Shown here: one piece after another, positions 16,600-25,286 of the stretch
How the letters are laid out: every line of letters starts with the position of its first letter
How positions within the stretch are numbered: the first letter of the stretch is position 1
NCBI RefSeq assembly: GCF_014287585.1
Contig: NZ_JACOOJ010000001.1
Location: 1-64,000, forward strand
Origin: Parabacteroides hominis
GTDB lineage: Bacteria; Bacteroidota; Bacteroidia; Bacteroidales; Tannerellaceae
Direction of reading: 5' to 3'
DNA length: 64,000 nucleotides
Notes under the pieces: generated by a model
The model's input: only the letters and a program-made list of their open reading frames with translations
Told to the model about the DNA's origin: nothing
The model's database searches: none
Position numbers and translations under genes: made by a program

Positions 16600-18930
16600 T
16601 TACTTGCTATCAGATATCTGGTAAAGTATCGTCTTGTCCGGCGACGCCAACGAGGCGGGACGCGCTTCGACCGAAACGGCACGCTTGTAGTTCGGTTTGC
16701 CGCTCATCACAAAGTGAAGGGTAATACCGGCCTGTACGTCTTCGTAGGGCAGATAGGATTTATCATATTTCTTTCCGTTGACATATAGCTCTTTGACATA
16801 GACGTTCTCTTTCGTCCAGTTTTCCGTGGTCATCTTTACTTCCTTTCCGTTGCTCATCCGGATCGAAAGCGCCTCGACACAAGGGGAGCCGATGTTATAG
16901 ATATTGCTGGAAGGGGCTACCGGATAAAAGCCTGCGCAGTTGAACATATACCAGGCCGACATCTGCCCGCAGTCGTCATTCCCGCTCAGCGATCCCGGCT
17001 CGTTGCCATAGAAACGATCCACGATTTCACGAATCCATTTCTGGCATTTCCAGGGCTTACCCAAATAATTATATAAATAAGCAACATGATGGCAAGGCTC
17101 GTTTCCATGCCAATACCCGCCGATACGCCCCTGGATGTCGTGTGCACCCGGAATATCTTCCGGCAGTTCGACCGTAAAGAGTTCGTCCAGCCGCTTCTCG
17201 AAGAGTTTTTTTCCGGTCAGGTTGATATACCCCTGTACATCGTGCGGGACAGTCCAGGTGTACTGCATGGTAAACCCTTCCGTAATATCTCCCCAACCGT
17301 TCACGGATCCCGGCCCCTGATAAGCGATCGGTGAAAACGGAGTACGCCAGTTGCCCTGGCTGTCACGGCCCCGCATATATTTTGTTTCCGGATCGACCAA
17401 TGTCTGGTATGATAAAGAACGGTTCAGGAAGTAGCGGTAATCGTCTTCCTTTCCCAATACTCTGGCGGCTTGCGCAATACAATAATCGTCATAGGCATAT
17501 TCCAATGTTTTGGAAACCGACTCCGCCTCTTTGTCAAACGGGATGTAGCCATTCCGAATATAGTCCGGCAGACAGTCGTAATGTTCGTTCAAGGCAGTCT
17601 TTTTCATCGCCTCATACGCCCGTTCGTAATCGAAACCCTTTACCCCTTTGACTATCATATCCGCCAGGACGGAAACCGCGTGATACCCGATCATGCACCA
17701 AGTTTCGTTTCCGTAAAAAGACCAGATTGGGAGCATCTTCTCCACGCTTTTGTCAAAGTGGGCCAGCATCGAATTGGCGATGTCGGCATTGACGTCCTGA
17801 TGCACTAAGTTGAACCAGGGATGCAAAGCCCGGTAGGTGTCCCACAAGGAAAGAGTCGTATAGTTGGTAAAGCCTTTTGCCTGCTCGATATTCTTGTCCA
17901 GGCCTCTGAAACTGCCATCCGCATCCTGGAAAACAAAAGGATGGAGGGCGGCATGATAGGCGGAAGTATAAAACGTTTCCTTTGTCTTCCGGTCGGCGGT
18001 TATCCGGTATTTTTGCAATTCTTTCTCCCACAGGTCCACCCCTTTCTCTTTGAGGCTGTCGAAAGTCAACCCGTCCAGTTCCTGCATGTTCATCTTCGCT
18101 CCGGCGGTACTGACGGAAGAGATGGCCGTTTTCACGATCACCTCCTCCCCTTCCCTGGTTGCGAAAGAGAGGCAGGCCATCAGGTTCTTTCCCCAGGCCT
18201 CGCGGTCGCTCCTGAACCGGGATGTATTATAGATCACCGGCTTTTTATCCTGCATGAAGCGCAGTCCCGTCAATTTTCGGGAAAAGACAGCCGTAAAATA
18301 GACGTGGCGTTCAGGGTCCCATCCCTTCACCAACTTATAACCCGTGATGGTCGAATCGTTTTCCATGCGCAGATTGGCCCATTCGCACGACTGCCAAAGC
18401 GTATGGTTCATATCGATCATGATAAAGGATTTTTCCGATTGGGGATAGGTGAAACGGAACATTCCGCTCCGCAGGCCTGCCGTCATCTCCGCCTTCACGC
18501 CATAGTCCTGCAGGCGGACGGCATAATAGTTCGGGGTGGCCCGTTCCTCGTCGTGCGTGTACCGGGAGCGATAGCCCTCATCGGGGTTCTCACGGCTTCC
18601 GGGTTCCAGCTTCATCTCTCCGGTTCCGGGGATAAACAGGAAATCTCCCAGGTCGGGAATACCGGTCCCGCTAAGATGCGTCAGGCTGAACCCTAAGATC
18701 GAAGTGTGGTTATATTTATAGCCGGCAGCCGCGTCATAGTACCTGGCATCCGTATCCGGGCTGATCTGAATCCCTCCGAACGGGATCTGCGCCCCCGGAT
18801 ATACATTGCCGTAACCATCCGTTCCGACCATCGGATTGACGTATTCCGTCAACTTTTCATTCTGTGCCGTGCCGGATAAGGCGACGCACGACGCAGCGAT
18901 CAAAGTACAAATTCGTAATTTCATGTTCAA
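16600..18930 (-). CDS. GH92 alpha-mannosidase
   Basis: This is a 776-residue secreted exo-alpha-mannosidase of family GH92, Ca2+-dependent and inverting. A signal peptide (about 1-22, ending SGTAQ) precedes the N-terminal beta-sandwich (VNPMVGTDGYGNVYPGA) and the catalytic (alpha/alpha)6 domain with SLWDTYRALHPW. The catalytic acid region HGNEPCHH carries Glu611, and GNDDCGQMSAWY holds the putative base Asp residues. It is the last gene of the PUL, separated from the preceding GH92 by 437 bases that contain a palindromic element, so its expression may be partly uncoupled. Linkage specificity cannot be read from sequence. Confidence 0.95.
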   Translation of the reverse strand: MNMKLRICTLIAASCVALSGTAQNEKLTEYVNPMVGTDGYGNVYPGAQIPFGGIQISPDTDARYYDAAAGYKYNHTSILGFSLTHLSGTGIPDLGDFLFIPGTGEMKLEPGSRENPDEGYRSRYTHDEERATPNYYAVRLQDYGVKAEMTAGLRSGMFRFTYPQSEKSFIMIDMNHTLWQSCEWANLRMENDSTITGYKLVKGWDPERHVYFTAVFSRKLTGLRFMQDKKPVIYNTSRFRSDREAWGKNLMACLSFATREGEEVIVKTAISSVSTAGAKMNMQELDGLTFDSLKEKGVDLWEKELQKYRITADRKTKETFYTSAYHAALHPFVFQDADGSFRGLDKNIEQAKGFTNYTTLSLWDTYRALHPWFNLVHQDVNADIANSMLAHFDKSVEKMLPIWSFYGNETWCMIGYHAVSVLADMIVKGVKGFDYERAYEAMKKTALNEHYDCLPDYIRNGYIPFDKEAESVSKTLEYAYDDYCIAQAARVLGKEDDYRYFLNRSLSYQTLVDPETKYMRGRDSQGNWRTPFSPIAYQGPGSVNGWGDITEGFTMQYTWTVPHDVQGYINLTGKKLFEKRLDELFTVELPEDIPGAHDIQGRIGGYWHGNEPCHHVAYLYNYLGKPWKCQKWIREIVDRFYGNEPGSLSGNDDCGQMSAWYMFNCAGFYPVAPSSNIYNIGSPCVEALSIRMSNGKEVKMTTENWTKENVYVKELYVNGKKYDKSYLPYEDVQAGITLHFVMSGKPNYKRAVSVEARPASLASPDKTILYQISDSK

Positions 18931-18954
18931 ACTATTGTCATTATATATTCCGAT

Positions 18955-19234
18955 AAATGATGATTTACCAGTGAGCTAACAGACAAGGCTCGCCTTGTGC
19001 CGCAAGTTCTCTTTTGCCGTCTGCTTCAGCAGACGGATAGATGATTGTTCCGGCTTTGCCGGCTCCTCTGTGGGTTTTAACCCCTTTAAATACAATAAAT
19101 GAAAGGGACTGAAGTCCACAGAGGAAGAGGCTTTGCCTCTAAATCTTTTAAACCGCCTGCTGAAGCAGACGGCAAAAGAGAGACTGTAGCACGAGACTTG
19201 CTCGTTTGTTAACACCCCCATAAATCACCTATTT
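18955..19234. repeat. Nested palindromic element, copy B
   Basis: This copy of the element at 9107-9389 has its core in inverted orientation: the CCGGCTTTGCCGG hairpin comes before the CCTCTGTGG/CCACAGAGG stem, and GAGGCTTTGCCTC after it. The self-complementary CGTCTGCTTCAGCAGACG arms are kept at 19018-19036 and near 19154-19173. The outer arms (18971-19006 and about 19184-19216) have diverged, unlike the perfect arms of copy A. The borders read AAATGATGATTTACC on the left and a diverged complement on the right. It separates two GH92 genes of the PUL. Confidence 0.8.
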
Positions 19235-19367
19235 AAATTATAAATAAAAAGGACTATCTGAAACAAGGTCCAAATAGCCCTTTTGATTATAGTTTTGCCG
19301 GAAGTGCTATCATAATTAAGTGCTTATGTTAATATTAATGCTTCCGGCTAATCTATATACATTCCGA

Positions 19368-21656
19368 TTATTTTCCTAATTCATTAGAGAATGAGTAAGG
19401 GACATCGCTGTCCTGCGTACCCCGGTTTTTATTCGGAGTAACCGACATATTGTAATTGATGGTCATGCCACGCATCAGGTCGCCATGTGTCAGATAATTC
19501 TTCGTATAGTTCTTACCATTCACCTTCATGGACGAGATGTAACGGTTCGCCTCGCCATTATTGTTGGCCTTGATTACGACCTTCTTGCCGTTTTCCAGAT
19601 TCAGCGTCACGCTTTTGAACAGCGGAGAACCCAAGATATACTGGTCCGTACCCGGACAAACCGGATAGAAGCCGAGGGCCGAGAATACATACCATGCCGA
19701 AGTCTGCCCGTTGTCCTCATCCCCGCAATAGCCGTCGGGAGTCGCGAAATAGAGCTTGTCCATCACTTCACGCACCCAGTACTGCGCTTTCCAGGGTTCG
19801 CCGGAATAGTTGTACAAGTAGATCATGTGCTGGATCGGCTGGTTGCCATGCGCATAATTACCCATGTTCATAATCTGCATTTCGCGGATTTCATGGATCA
19901 CGCCGCCGTAATAGCTGTCATCGAACAAAGGCGGGACATTGAATACGGAATCCATCATGGCGTTGAAACCGGCCTTTCCTCCCATCAAGTCGATCAGCCC
20001 CTGCGGATCATGGAAAACCGACCAGGTATAATGCCAGCTGTTGCCTTCCGTAAAGGCGTCTCCCCATTTCAGCGGGTTGAACGGAGACTGGAACGAACCG
20101 TCCTCGTTACGGCCACGCATCAACTTGGTTTCCGGATCGAACAGGTTCTTATAGTTCATGGCATGTTTCGCGAAAATGGCAATTTCGGATTCCGGTTTGC
20201 CTAAAGCCTTCCCTAATTTATAGATAGCCCAGTCGTCATAAGCATATTCCAACGTACGGGCGGCACTTTCGTTGATTTTCACGTTATAAGGCACATAGCC
20301 CAATTCATTGTAATATTCATATCCTAAACGTCCGGTCGATTTCACCTTCGGATGTACGCTGTTAGCCCCATGCACGACAGCCTCCCAAAGCGTCTCGATA
20401 TCATATCCGCGAAGTCCTTTCAGGTAAGCATCCGCCACAACGGAAGCCGAGTTGTTGCCGACCATGCAGCCACGATGTCCCGGACTTGCCCATTCCGGCA
20501 GGAAGCCGCTTTCTTTATATGTATTGGCAAGGCCCTCTTGCATCTTCGTATTCATATCCGGATACATCAGGTTCAGGAACGGGAACAGGCAACGGAACGT
20601 ATCCCAGAAACCGGTATCGGTGAACATATAACCCGGCAGCACTTCTCCGTTATACGGGCTGTAGTGCACCACTTTGCCATTGGCATCCAGTTCGTAGAAG
20701 CTACGCGGGAAAAGCAGCGAACGGTACAGACAGGAATAGAACGTGCGCAGTTTGTCCACATCGTTATCTTCCACAACGATACGTCCTAAAGTCTCGTTCC
20801 ATACCTGACGGCCTGCCTCGGCTATTTCGTCAAACGAACGGCCGCCTAATTCTTTCAGGTTCAGTTCCGCCTGTTCAGGGCTGATAAAAGAGGAAGCTAC
20901 GCGAGCATGAACAACCTCGCCTTTACGGGTGGAGAAGCCGATGATGGCTCCCGTATGATTCTCTTGCGCCTCCGTTTCGCCTTTACGGATTTCGCTGTCA
21001 CCGACGGTCGCTTTATAGGTAAACGGTTTGTCGAACACAACAACGAAATAGTTTTTGAAATTCTTCGGAACACCCCCGCTATTCCGGGTGGTATATCCGA
21101 TAATCTTGTTCTCTTCCGGAACGATCTTGATGTAAGAACCCCGATCGAATGCATCCACGATCACATACGATTTATCCGATTCGGGGAAAGTGAAACGGAA
21201 CATGGCGGCCCGTTCGGTCGGCGTGATTTCCGTCACCACGTCATGGTCTGCCAGATAGACCCGGTAATAGTTAGGTTTTGCCACTTCCGCCTTATGGGAG
21301 AACCAACTGGCACGTTTGTCCTGGTCGAACACCACCTTGCCGGTAATAGGCATGATGGCAAACTGTCCGTAATCGTTGATCCACGGGCTGGGCTGGTGGG
21401 TCTGCTTGAAACCACGGATTTTGTCGGCGTCGTATGTGTACGCCCATCCGTCTCCCATCTTTCCGGTCTGTGGCATCCAGAAATTCATACCCCAGGGCAT
21501 GGCTATCGCCGGATAGGTATTACCCGTCGAGAGAGAGATTTTCGACTGGCTTCCGACCAGCGGATTCACGTAATCCACCAGGTCCTTTTTGTCGGTCGCA
21601 TCCACCGTAAAGAGGCTGCTGCAAAGCGTAATCGCTAAAATAAATAATTTCTTCAT
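19368..21656 (-). CDS. GH92 enzyme with Gln at the catalytic-acid position
   Basis: This is a 762-residue GH92 protein with a signal peptide (about 1-20) and the usual two-domain layout (VNPLVGSQ..., TGFWDTFRCLFPFLN, CGDEDNGQTSAWYVFSALGF). The motif that carries the general acid reads HGNQPIQH: residue 606 is Gln (codon 19839-19841), whereas the two GH92 neighbours have Glu. The base region keeps Asp646 and Asp648. In GH92 enzymes that cleave mannose-alpha-1-phospho-6-mannose the acid is reported to be Gln, since phosphate needs no protonation. I therefore predict a phosphomannan-uncapping or otherwise atypical activity. It lies 17 bases after the next GH92 gene and is co-transcribed with it. 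Confidence 0.92.
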   Translation of the reverse strand: MKKLFILAITLCSSLFTVDATDKKDLVDYVNPLVGSQSKISLSTGNTYPAIAMPWGMNFWMPQTGKMGDGWAYTYDADKIRGFKQTHQPSPWINDYGQFAIMPITGKVVFDQDKRASWFSHKAEVAKPNYYRVYLADHDVVTEITPTERAAMFRFTFPESDKSYVIVDAFDRGSYIKIVPEENKIIGYTTRNSGGVPKNFKNYFVVVFDKPFTYKATVGDSEIRKGETEAQENHTGAIIGFSTRKGEVVHARVASSFISPEQAELNLKELGGRSFDEIAEAGRQVWNETLGRIVVEDNDVDKLRTFYSCLYRSLLFPRSFYELDANGKVVHYSPYNGEVLPGYMFTDTGFWDTFRCLFPFLNLMYPDMNTKMQEGLANTYKESGFLPEWASPGHRGCMVGNNSASVVADAYLKGLRGYDIETLWEAVVHGANSVHPKVKSTGRLGYEYYNELGYVPYNVKINESAARTLEYAYDDWAIYKLGKALGKPESEIAIFAKHAMNYKNLFDPETKLMRGRNEDGSFQSPFNPLKWGDAFTEGNSWHYTWSVFHDPQGLIDLMGGKAGFNAMMDSVFNVPPLFDDSYYGGVIHEIREMQIMNMGNYAHGNQPIQHMIYLYNYSGEPWKAQYWVREVMDKLYFATPDGYCGDEDNGQTSAWYVFSALGFYPVCPGTDQYILGSPLFKSVTLNLENGKKVVIKANNNGEANRYISSMKVNGKNYTKNYLTHGDLMRGMTINYNMSVTPNKNRGTQDSDVPYSFSNELGK

Positions 21657-21673
21657 GGATAGAATATGTTTAA

Positions 21674-24001
21674 TTAATTTGAAGACAGGGAATACGGTCT
21701 GTCTGTCCCGTTAAAAACACGTTTTTTATTAGGGGAAGAGGTCATTTCGAACGTCAGCGTACCGCCGTCCATGATGTCCTGCTGGGTAATGAACCCTTTC
21801 GTATAGGGTTTGCCATTCAGCTTGACCGACTTGACATAGCGGTTTTTGTCGCTCACCTTGTCGGCCTTCACTTCGAATGTCTTGCCGTTCTCCAGCGTTA
21901 CCTTTATATAAGGCAAATAGGGAGCGCCCAGCACATACTGGTCCGTTCCCGGACAAACCGGATAGAATCCCATCGAAGACAGGATATACCAGGCGGACAT
22001 TTGTCCGCAATCGTCGTTACCGCAAAGGCCGTCGATATTATTGCGGTACATCTTATTCATGATTTCACGCTGCCAGTATTGTGTTTTCCAGGGTTGCGAG
22101 GTCCAGGCATACAGGAACGGGATATGATGGCTCGGTTCGTTGCCATGCACATAGCCGCCCAGCAAGCCTTCCTCCGTCACATCCTCGGTCTGGGCGAAAA
22201 ACTCGGCAGGCAGGTGCATCGTAAACAGGGAATCGAGCTTGGAGACAAAGGACTTGTCGCCTCCCATCAGGCGGATCATGTTGTTTACATCCTGCGGCAC
22301 ATAAAAAGAATAGTTCAAGGCATTTCCTTCGATAAAACCTTCTCCATGCGTACTCAGCAGGTTGAAATTCTCTTTCCAGCGTCCGTCGGCATAACGGGGA
22401 CGGGCATAACCGATATTCGTATCGAATACATTCGTATAATTGGCCGCCCGTTTTTTATACGTTTCGGCAACAGAACGGTTGCCGGCCAAAAGGGCCGTGT
22501 GGTAGATGGTCCAGTCGTCATACGCATATTCCAGCGTCAGTGAAGCGGCGCTGCCGTTATGGTCGAGTGCGACATAGCCTTTTTCCATATATTCGCCGGT
22601 CCCGTCTAAGTAAGGGATCGTGGAACTGCTCACCATCGCTTTCAAAACCTCTTCCTTGTCCAACGGAAGGCCTTTCGCCACGGCGTCGGCCAAAACGGAA
22701 ACGGAATGATATCCGATCATGCACCAGTTTTCATTTGCCATATGGCTCCAAATAGGCAAAGCCTTATGCACGCTTTGCTCGCAATGCTTCAGCATGGAGC
22801 GGGCGATATCCGTATTTACCCGGCGGTTGATGATGTTGAACAGCGGATGCAGGGCTCGATAGGTGTCCCAAACGGAAAAGACCGTGTAGTTCGTGAAATC
22901 GTCCGCCTTGTGGATATTATGATCCAACCCGCGATACTGTCCGTCCACATCCGTATATACGCAAGGATTGATCATGGTGTGATACAAAGAGGTGTACAGC
23001 ATCGCCAACTGGTCGCCCGTGCCGGTAGCTTCGATAACGGACAATTCCTTATTCCAGGTTTCACCGGCACGAGCCGCCAACTGGTCGAAACGATAGCCGG
23101 AGGCTTCAGCCCGCAGATTTTTCAAAGCGCCGTCGGTGCTGACTCCCGAAAGGGCGACTTTCACTTCCAATTCCTCGGAAGCCGCCGGATCGAAATCAAA
23201 ATAAGCGACGATCTTGCGTCCGCCTATATCCGGGAAGTTTTCTTTCATATTGAATTTGCCGTATCCGCCCCGGTAATTGACTTTTGCTTTTTCCTCGCAT
23301 CCGTAATGAGCGACCGGTTTGGAGAAAGACATGGCAAAGTAGGTATAGTTGGTACGCGCCCATCCGTTCGTGATACGATAGCCCGTGACCAGCGTATCGT
23401 TTTCAACCCGGATATTCGTCCAAAGGACTTTTCCGTCGTAATTGTAGATACCGTGGACCATATCCAAGATGATCCGCTGGTTCCCGGCATCTTTCGGGAA
23501 CGTATATTTATGCACGCCAACCCGCTTGGTTGTCGTCAGTTGTGCTTTCACGCCGTAGTCGGCCAGCATCACTTCATAGTAGCCGGGACGGGATACCTCC
23601 GTATCGTGCGAGAAACGCGAACGGTAGCCGCCGTCCGGGTCGGTTGCCGTTCCGGGATTCAGTTTCAATTCGCCGGTAGCCGGCATAATCAGGATATCGC
23701 CGAGGTCGGAATGTCCGGTTCCGCTAAAATGCGTATGGCTGAACCCGACGATACTACTGTCCTTATGTTGATAGCCGGCACAATATTCATAAGCACGCGG
23801 CTGATACTTGCCATCCACGTTATGAGGGATCGTGTCTGTGTCCGGACTCAACTGAACCAGTCCGAAAGGCACGCAAGCCCCCGGAAACGTATGCCCCATC
23901 CCGTTCGTCCCGATAATCGGGTTCACCCATGCGGTCTTATCCTGGGCGGACAAGCTCCCAAAGGTCAGCAATGCAGAAAATAAAAGAATTGTCTTTTTCA
24001 T
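21674..24001 (-). CDS. GH92 alpha-mannosidase
   Basis: This is a 775-residue secreted GH92 exo-alpha-mannosidase. A signal peptide (about 1-19, ending GSLSAQ) is followed by VNPIIGTNGMGHTFPGACVP, the SVWDTYRALHPLFN segment, the acid motif HGNEPSHH with Glu622, and GNDDCGQMSAWY with Asp663 and Asp664 as likely base and Ca2+-site residues. It looks like a fully canonical member. Gaps of 17 bases on each side show tight operon packing between the metallopeptidase and the Gln-variant GH92. It probably removes terminal alpha-1,2 or alpha-1,3 mannose from fungal mannan or high-mannose N-glycans. Confidence 0.95.
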   Translation of the reverse strand: MKKTILLFSALLTFGSLSAQDKTAWVNPIIGTNGMGHTFPGACVPFGLVQLSPDTDTIPHNVDGKYQPRAYEYCAGYQHKDSSIVGFSHTHFSGTGHSDLGDILIMPATGELKLNPGTATDPDGGYRSRFSHDTEVSRPGYYEVMLADYGVKAQLTTTKRVGVHKYTFPKDAGNQRIILDMVHGIYNYDGKVLWTNIRVENDTLVTGYRITNGWARTNYTYFAMSFSKPVAHYGCEEKAKVNYRGGYGKFNMKENFPDIGGRKIVAYFDFDPAASEELEVKVALSGVSTDGALKNLRAEASGYRFDQLAARAGETWNKELSVIEATGTGDQLAMLYTSLYHTMINPCVYTDVDGQYRGLDHNIHKADDFTNYTVFSVWDTYRALHPLFNIINRRVNTDIARSMLKHCEQSVHKALPIWSHMANENWCMIGYHSVSVLADAVAKGLPLDKEEVLKAMVSSSTIPYLDGTGEYMEKGYVALDHNGSAASLTLEYAYDDWTIYHTALLAGNRSVAETYKKRAANYTNVFDTNIGYARPRYADGRWKENFNLLSTHGEGFIEGNALNYSFYVPQDVNNMIRLMGGDKSFVSKLDSLFTMHLPAEFFAQTEDVTEEGLLGGYVHGNEPSHHIPFLYAWTSQPWKTQYWQREIMNKMYRNNIDGLCGNDDCGQMSAWYILSSMGFYPVCPGTDQYVLGAPYLPYIKVTLENGKTFEVKADKVSDKNRYVKSVKLNGKPYTKGFITQQDIMDGGTLTFEMTSSPNKKRVFNGTDRPYSLSSN

Positions 24002-24018
24002 GATATCGTGTTTCTATT

Positions 24019-25125
24019 TCATTTTGATAAAAAGGCTTGATACTCGTTCCACAGCCCTTCAATGCTGGCATCTTCGCCGAACATACGCTTCATCGCTTTG
24101 TCGAAACTCCATTCGTCGAGGTCGCGAACCGTCTCATGGAATTTACGGATGGCATCCGGGTCTTTGGTAGTCAGCCATTGGATAAAAAAGCCGGTCGTAC
24201 GATAACCGTCCATCCAGTTACCGCCCGGTTTGCGGGTACTCATATCGAAATATCCGGCCTGAGCGCGGACTGCATCCGCCAAACCTTCGATACAAGCCCA
24301 GAATGTCTTATTGGTCGAGTAGGAACCGATTCCTTTCGGCTCGAACTGGTAAGCGTGTACCAATTCATGGTACAGAACGCCACGTGTTTCGAAGTCGAGC
24401 TTATAAAGGGATTCGTTTGCCGATTTCTCGATATGTTGCGTGCTGTAGACAATCGAGATGACAGGCGGGTTGCCACCTTTGGCAGACACTCCGTCATAAT
24501 CTTTCAGGGTATATTCGATTTTCTGCACGTCGTTCATGGTGTCTTTGGCCGTATAGAACAGAATCTCCGCAACTTTACGGGCATGAAAGCGGATATATTC
24601 ATCAGGGTTCTGTACAAGGCCTGCATAAACGGAAGCCCCCTTTGTTTCGGGATCGAGAATTTCAAAGTCGACTCCCGGATATTTGAACGCTTCCCAGCCC
24701 GCATTCAAATTCGTGTCGTAAAATGACACGTCGCCTATCACCAGCGTATCGCCGGTCTCCGTAGCGGCTTCCAGCATATATTGTTTGTAATTGGAAGGTT
24801 TGGTTATCGGACAAAGGATTTCCTGATAGCGGGAACAGAACGCCTGATCTTTCCGTTCATCCACAACCACCCAGTTCTTCCCGTCATAGGAACCTTTCAA
24901 TGTCCAGGCAGACGGATCATGTGCAGGCGTCTCGCCGGAGGAATAGATTTTATAACTTTGGAAAGGAACAGTATATTGCTGATCAAAAACGATTTTATTC
25001 ACACCATCCGTCCCCACAAAACAAGTCGTCGGGTCCCCGTCCGACAGTTCGGGAACATTCACCGGCAATTTTGCCTGACAAGAACACAATAATAAACTTA
25101 TCGATATTAATATATTTATTTTCAT
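24019..25125 (-). CDS. Basic secretory protein-like metallopeptidase lipoprotein
   Basis: This 368-residue lipoprotein starts at the ATG at 25125: MKINILISISLLLCSC gives a short signal with a Cys at about 16, whereas the longer frame from 25236 lacks a signal. The N-terminal 150 residues look like a discoidin-like carbohydrate-binding fold (DGVNKIVFDQ..., FQSYKIYSSGETPAHDPSAW). The C-terminal domain has YHELVHAYQF, an HExxH zinc motif, and GLADAVRAQAGYF, which fit the plant basic-secretory-protein peptidase family. Its place between susD and GH92 genes suggests it attacks the protein part of mannosylated glycoproteins at the cell surface. Confidence 0.82.
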   Translation of the reverse strand: MKINILISISLLLCSCQAKLPVNVPELSDGDPTTCFVGTDGVNKIVFDQQYTVPFQSYKIYSSGETPAHDPSAWTLKGSYDGKNWVVVDERKDQAFCSRYQEILCPITKPSNYKQYMLEAATETGDTLVIGDVSFYDTNLNAGWEAFKYPGVDFEILDPETKGASVYAGLVQNPDEYIRFHARKVAEILFYTAKDTMNDVQKIEYTLKDYDGVSAKGGNPPVISIVYSTQHIEKSANESLYKLDFETRGVLYHELVHAYQFEPKGIGSYSTNKTFWACIEGLADAVRAQAGYFDMSTRKPGGNWMDGYRTTGFFIQWLTTKDPDAIRKFHETVRDLDEWSFDKAMKRMFGEDASIEGLWNEYQAFLSK

Positions 25126-25286
25126 AACACAACTCTCAAAAATTAAACAATATACCGTCCATTCTCCACAATTTTTGAGAAAGCACTCCCTCCCGCAAAC
25201 AAACTGCTTACGGGAAGAAGGCTCAATCAAAAACACAACTCCCTATGTTGAATTTTTATACCTAACTAAACGCTTAACGAGCTTTA

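Noticed and set aside
20907..21638. 243-codon plus-strand frame opposite a GH92 gene (similar ones at 17821 and 22706)
   Set aside because: These long antisense frames follow from the codon bias of the GH92 genes and lack motifs.
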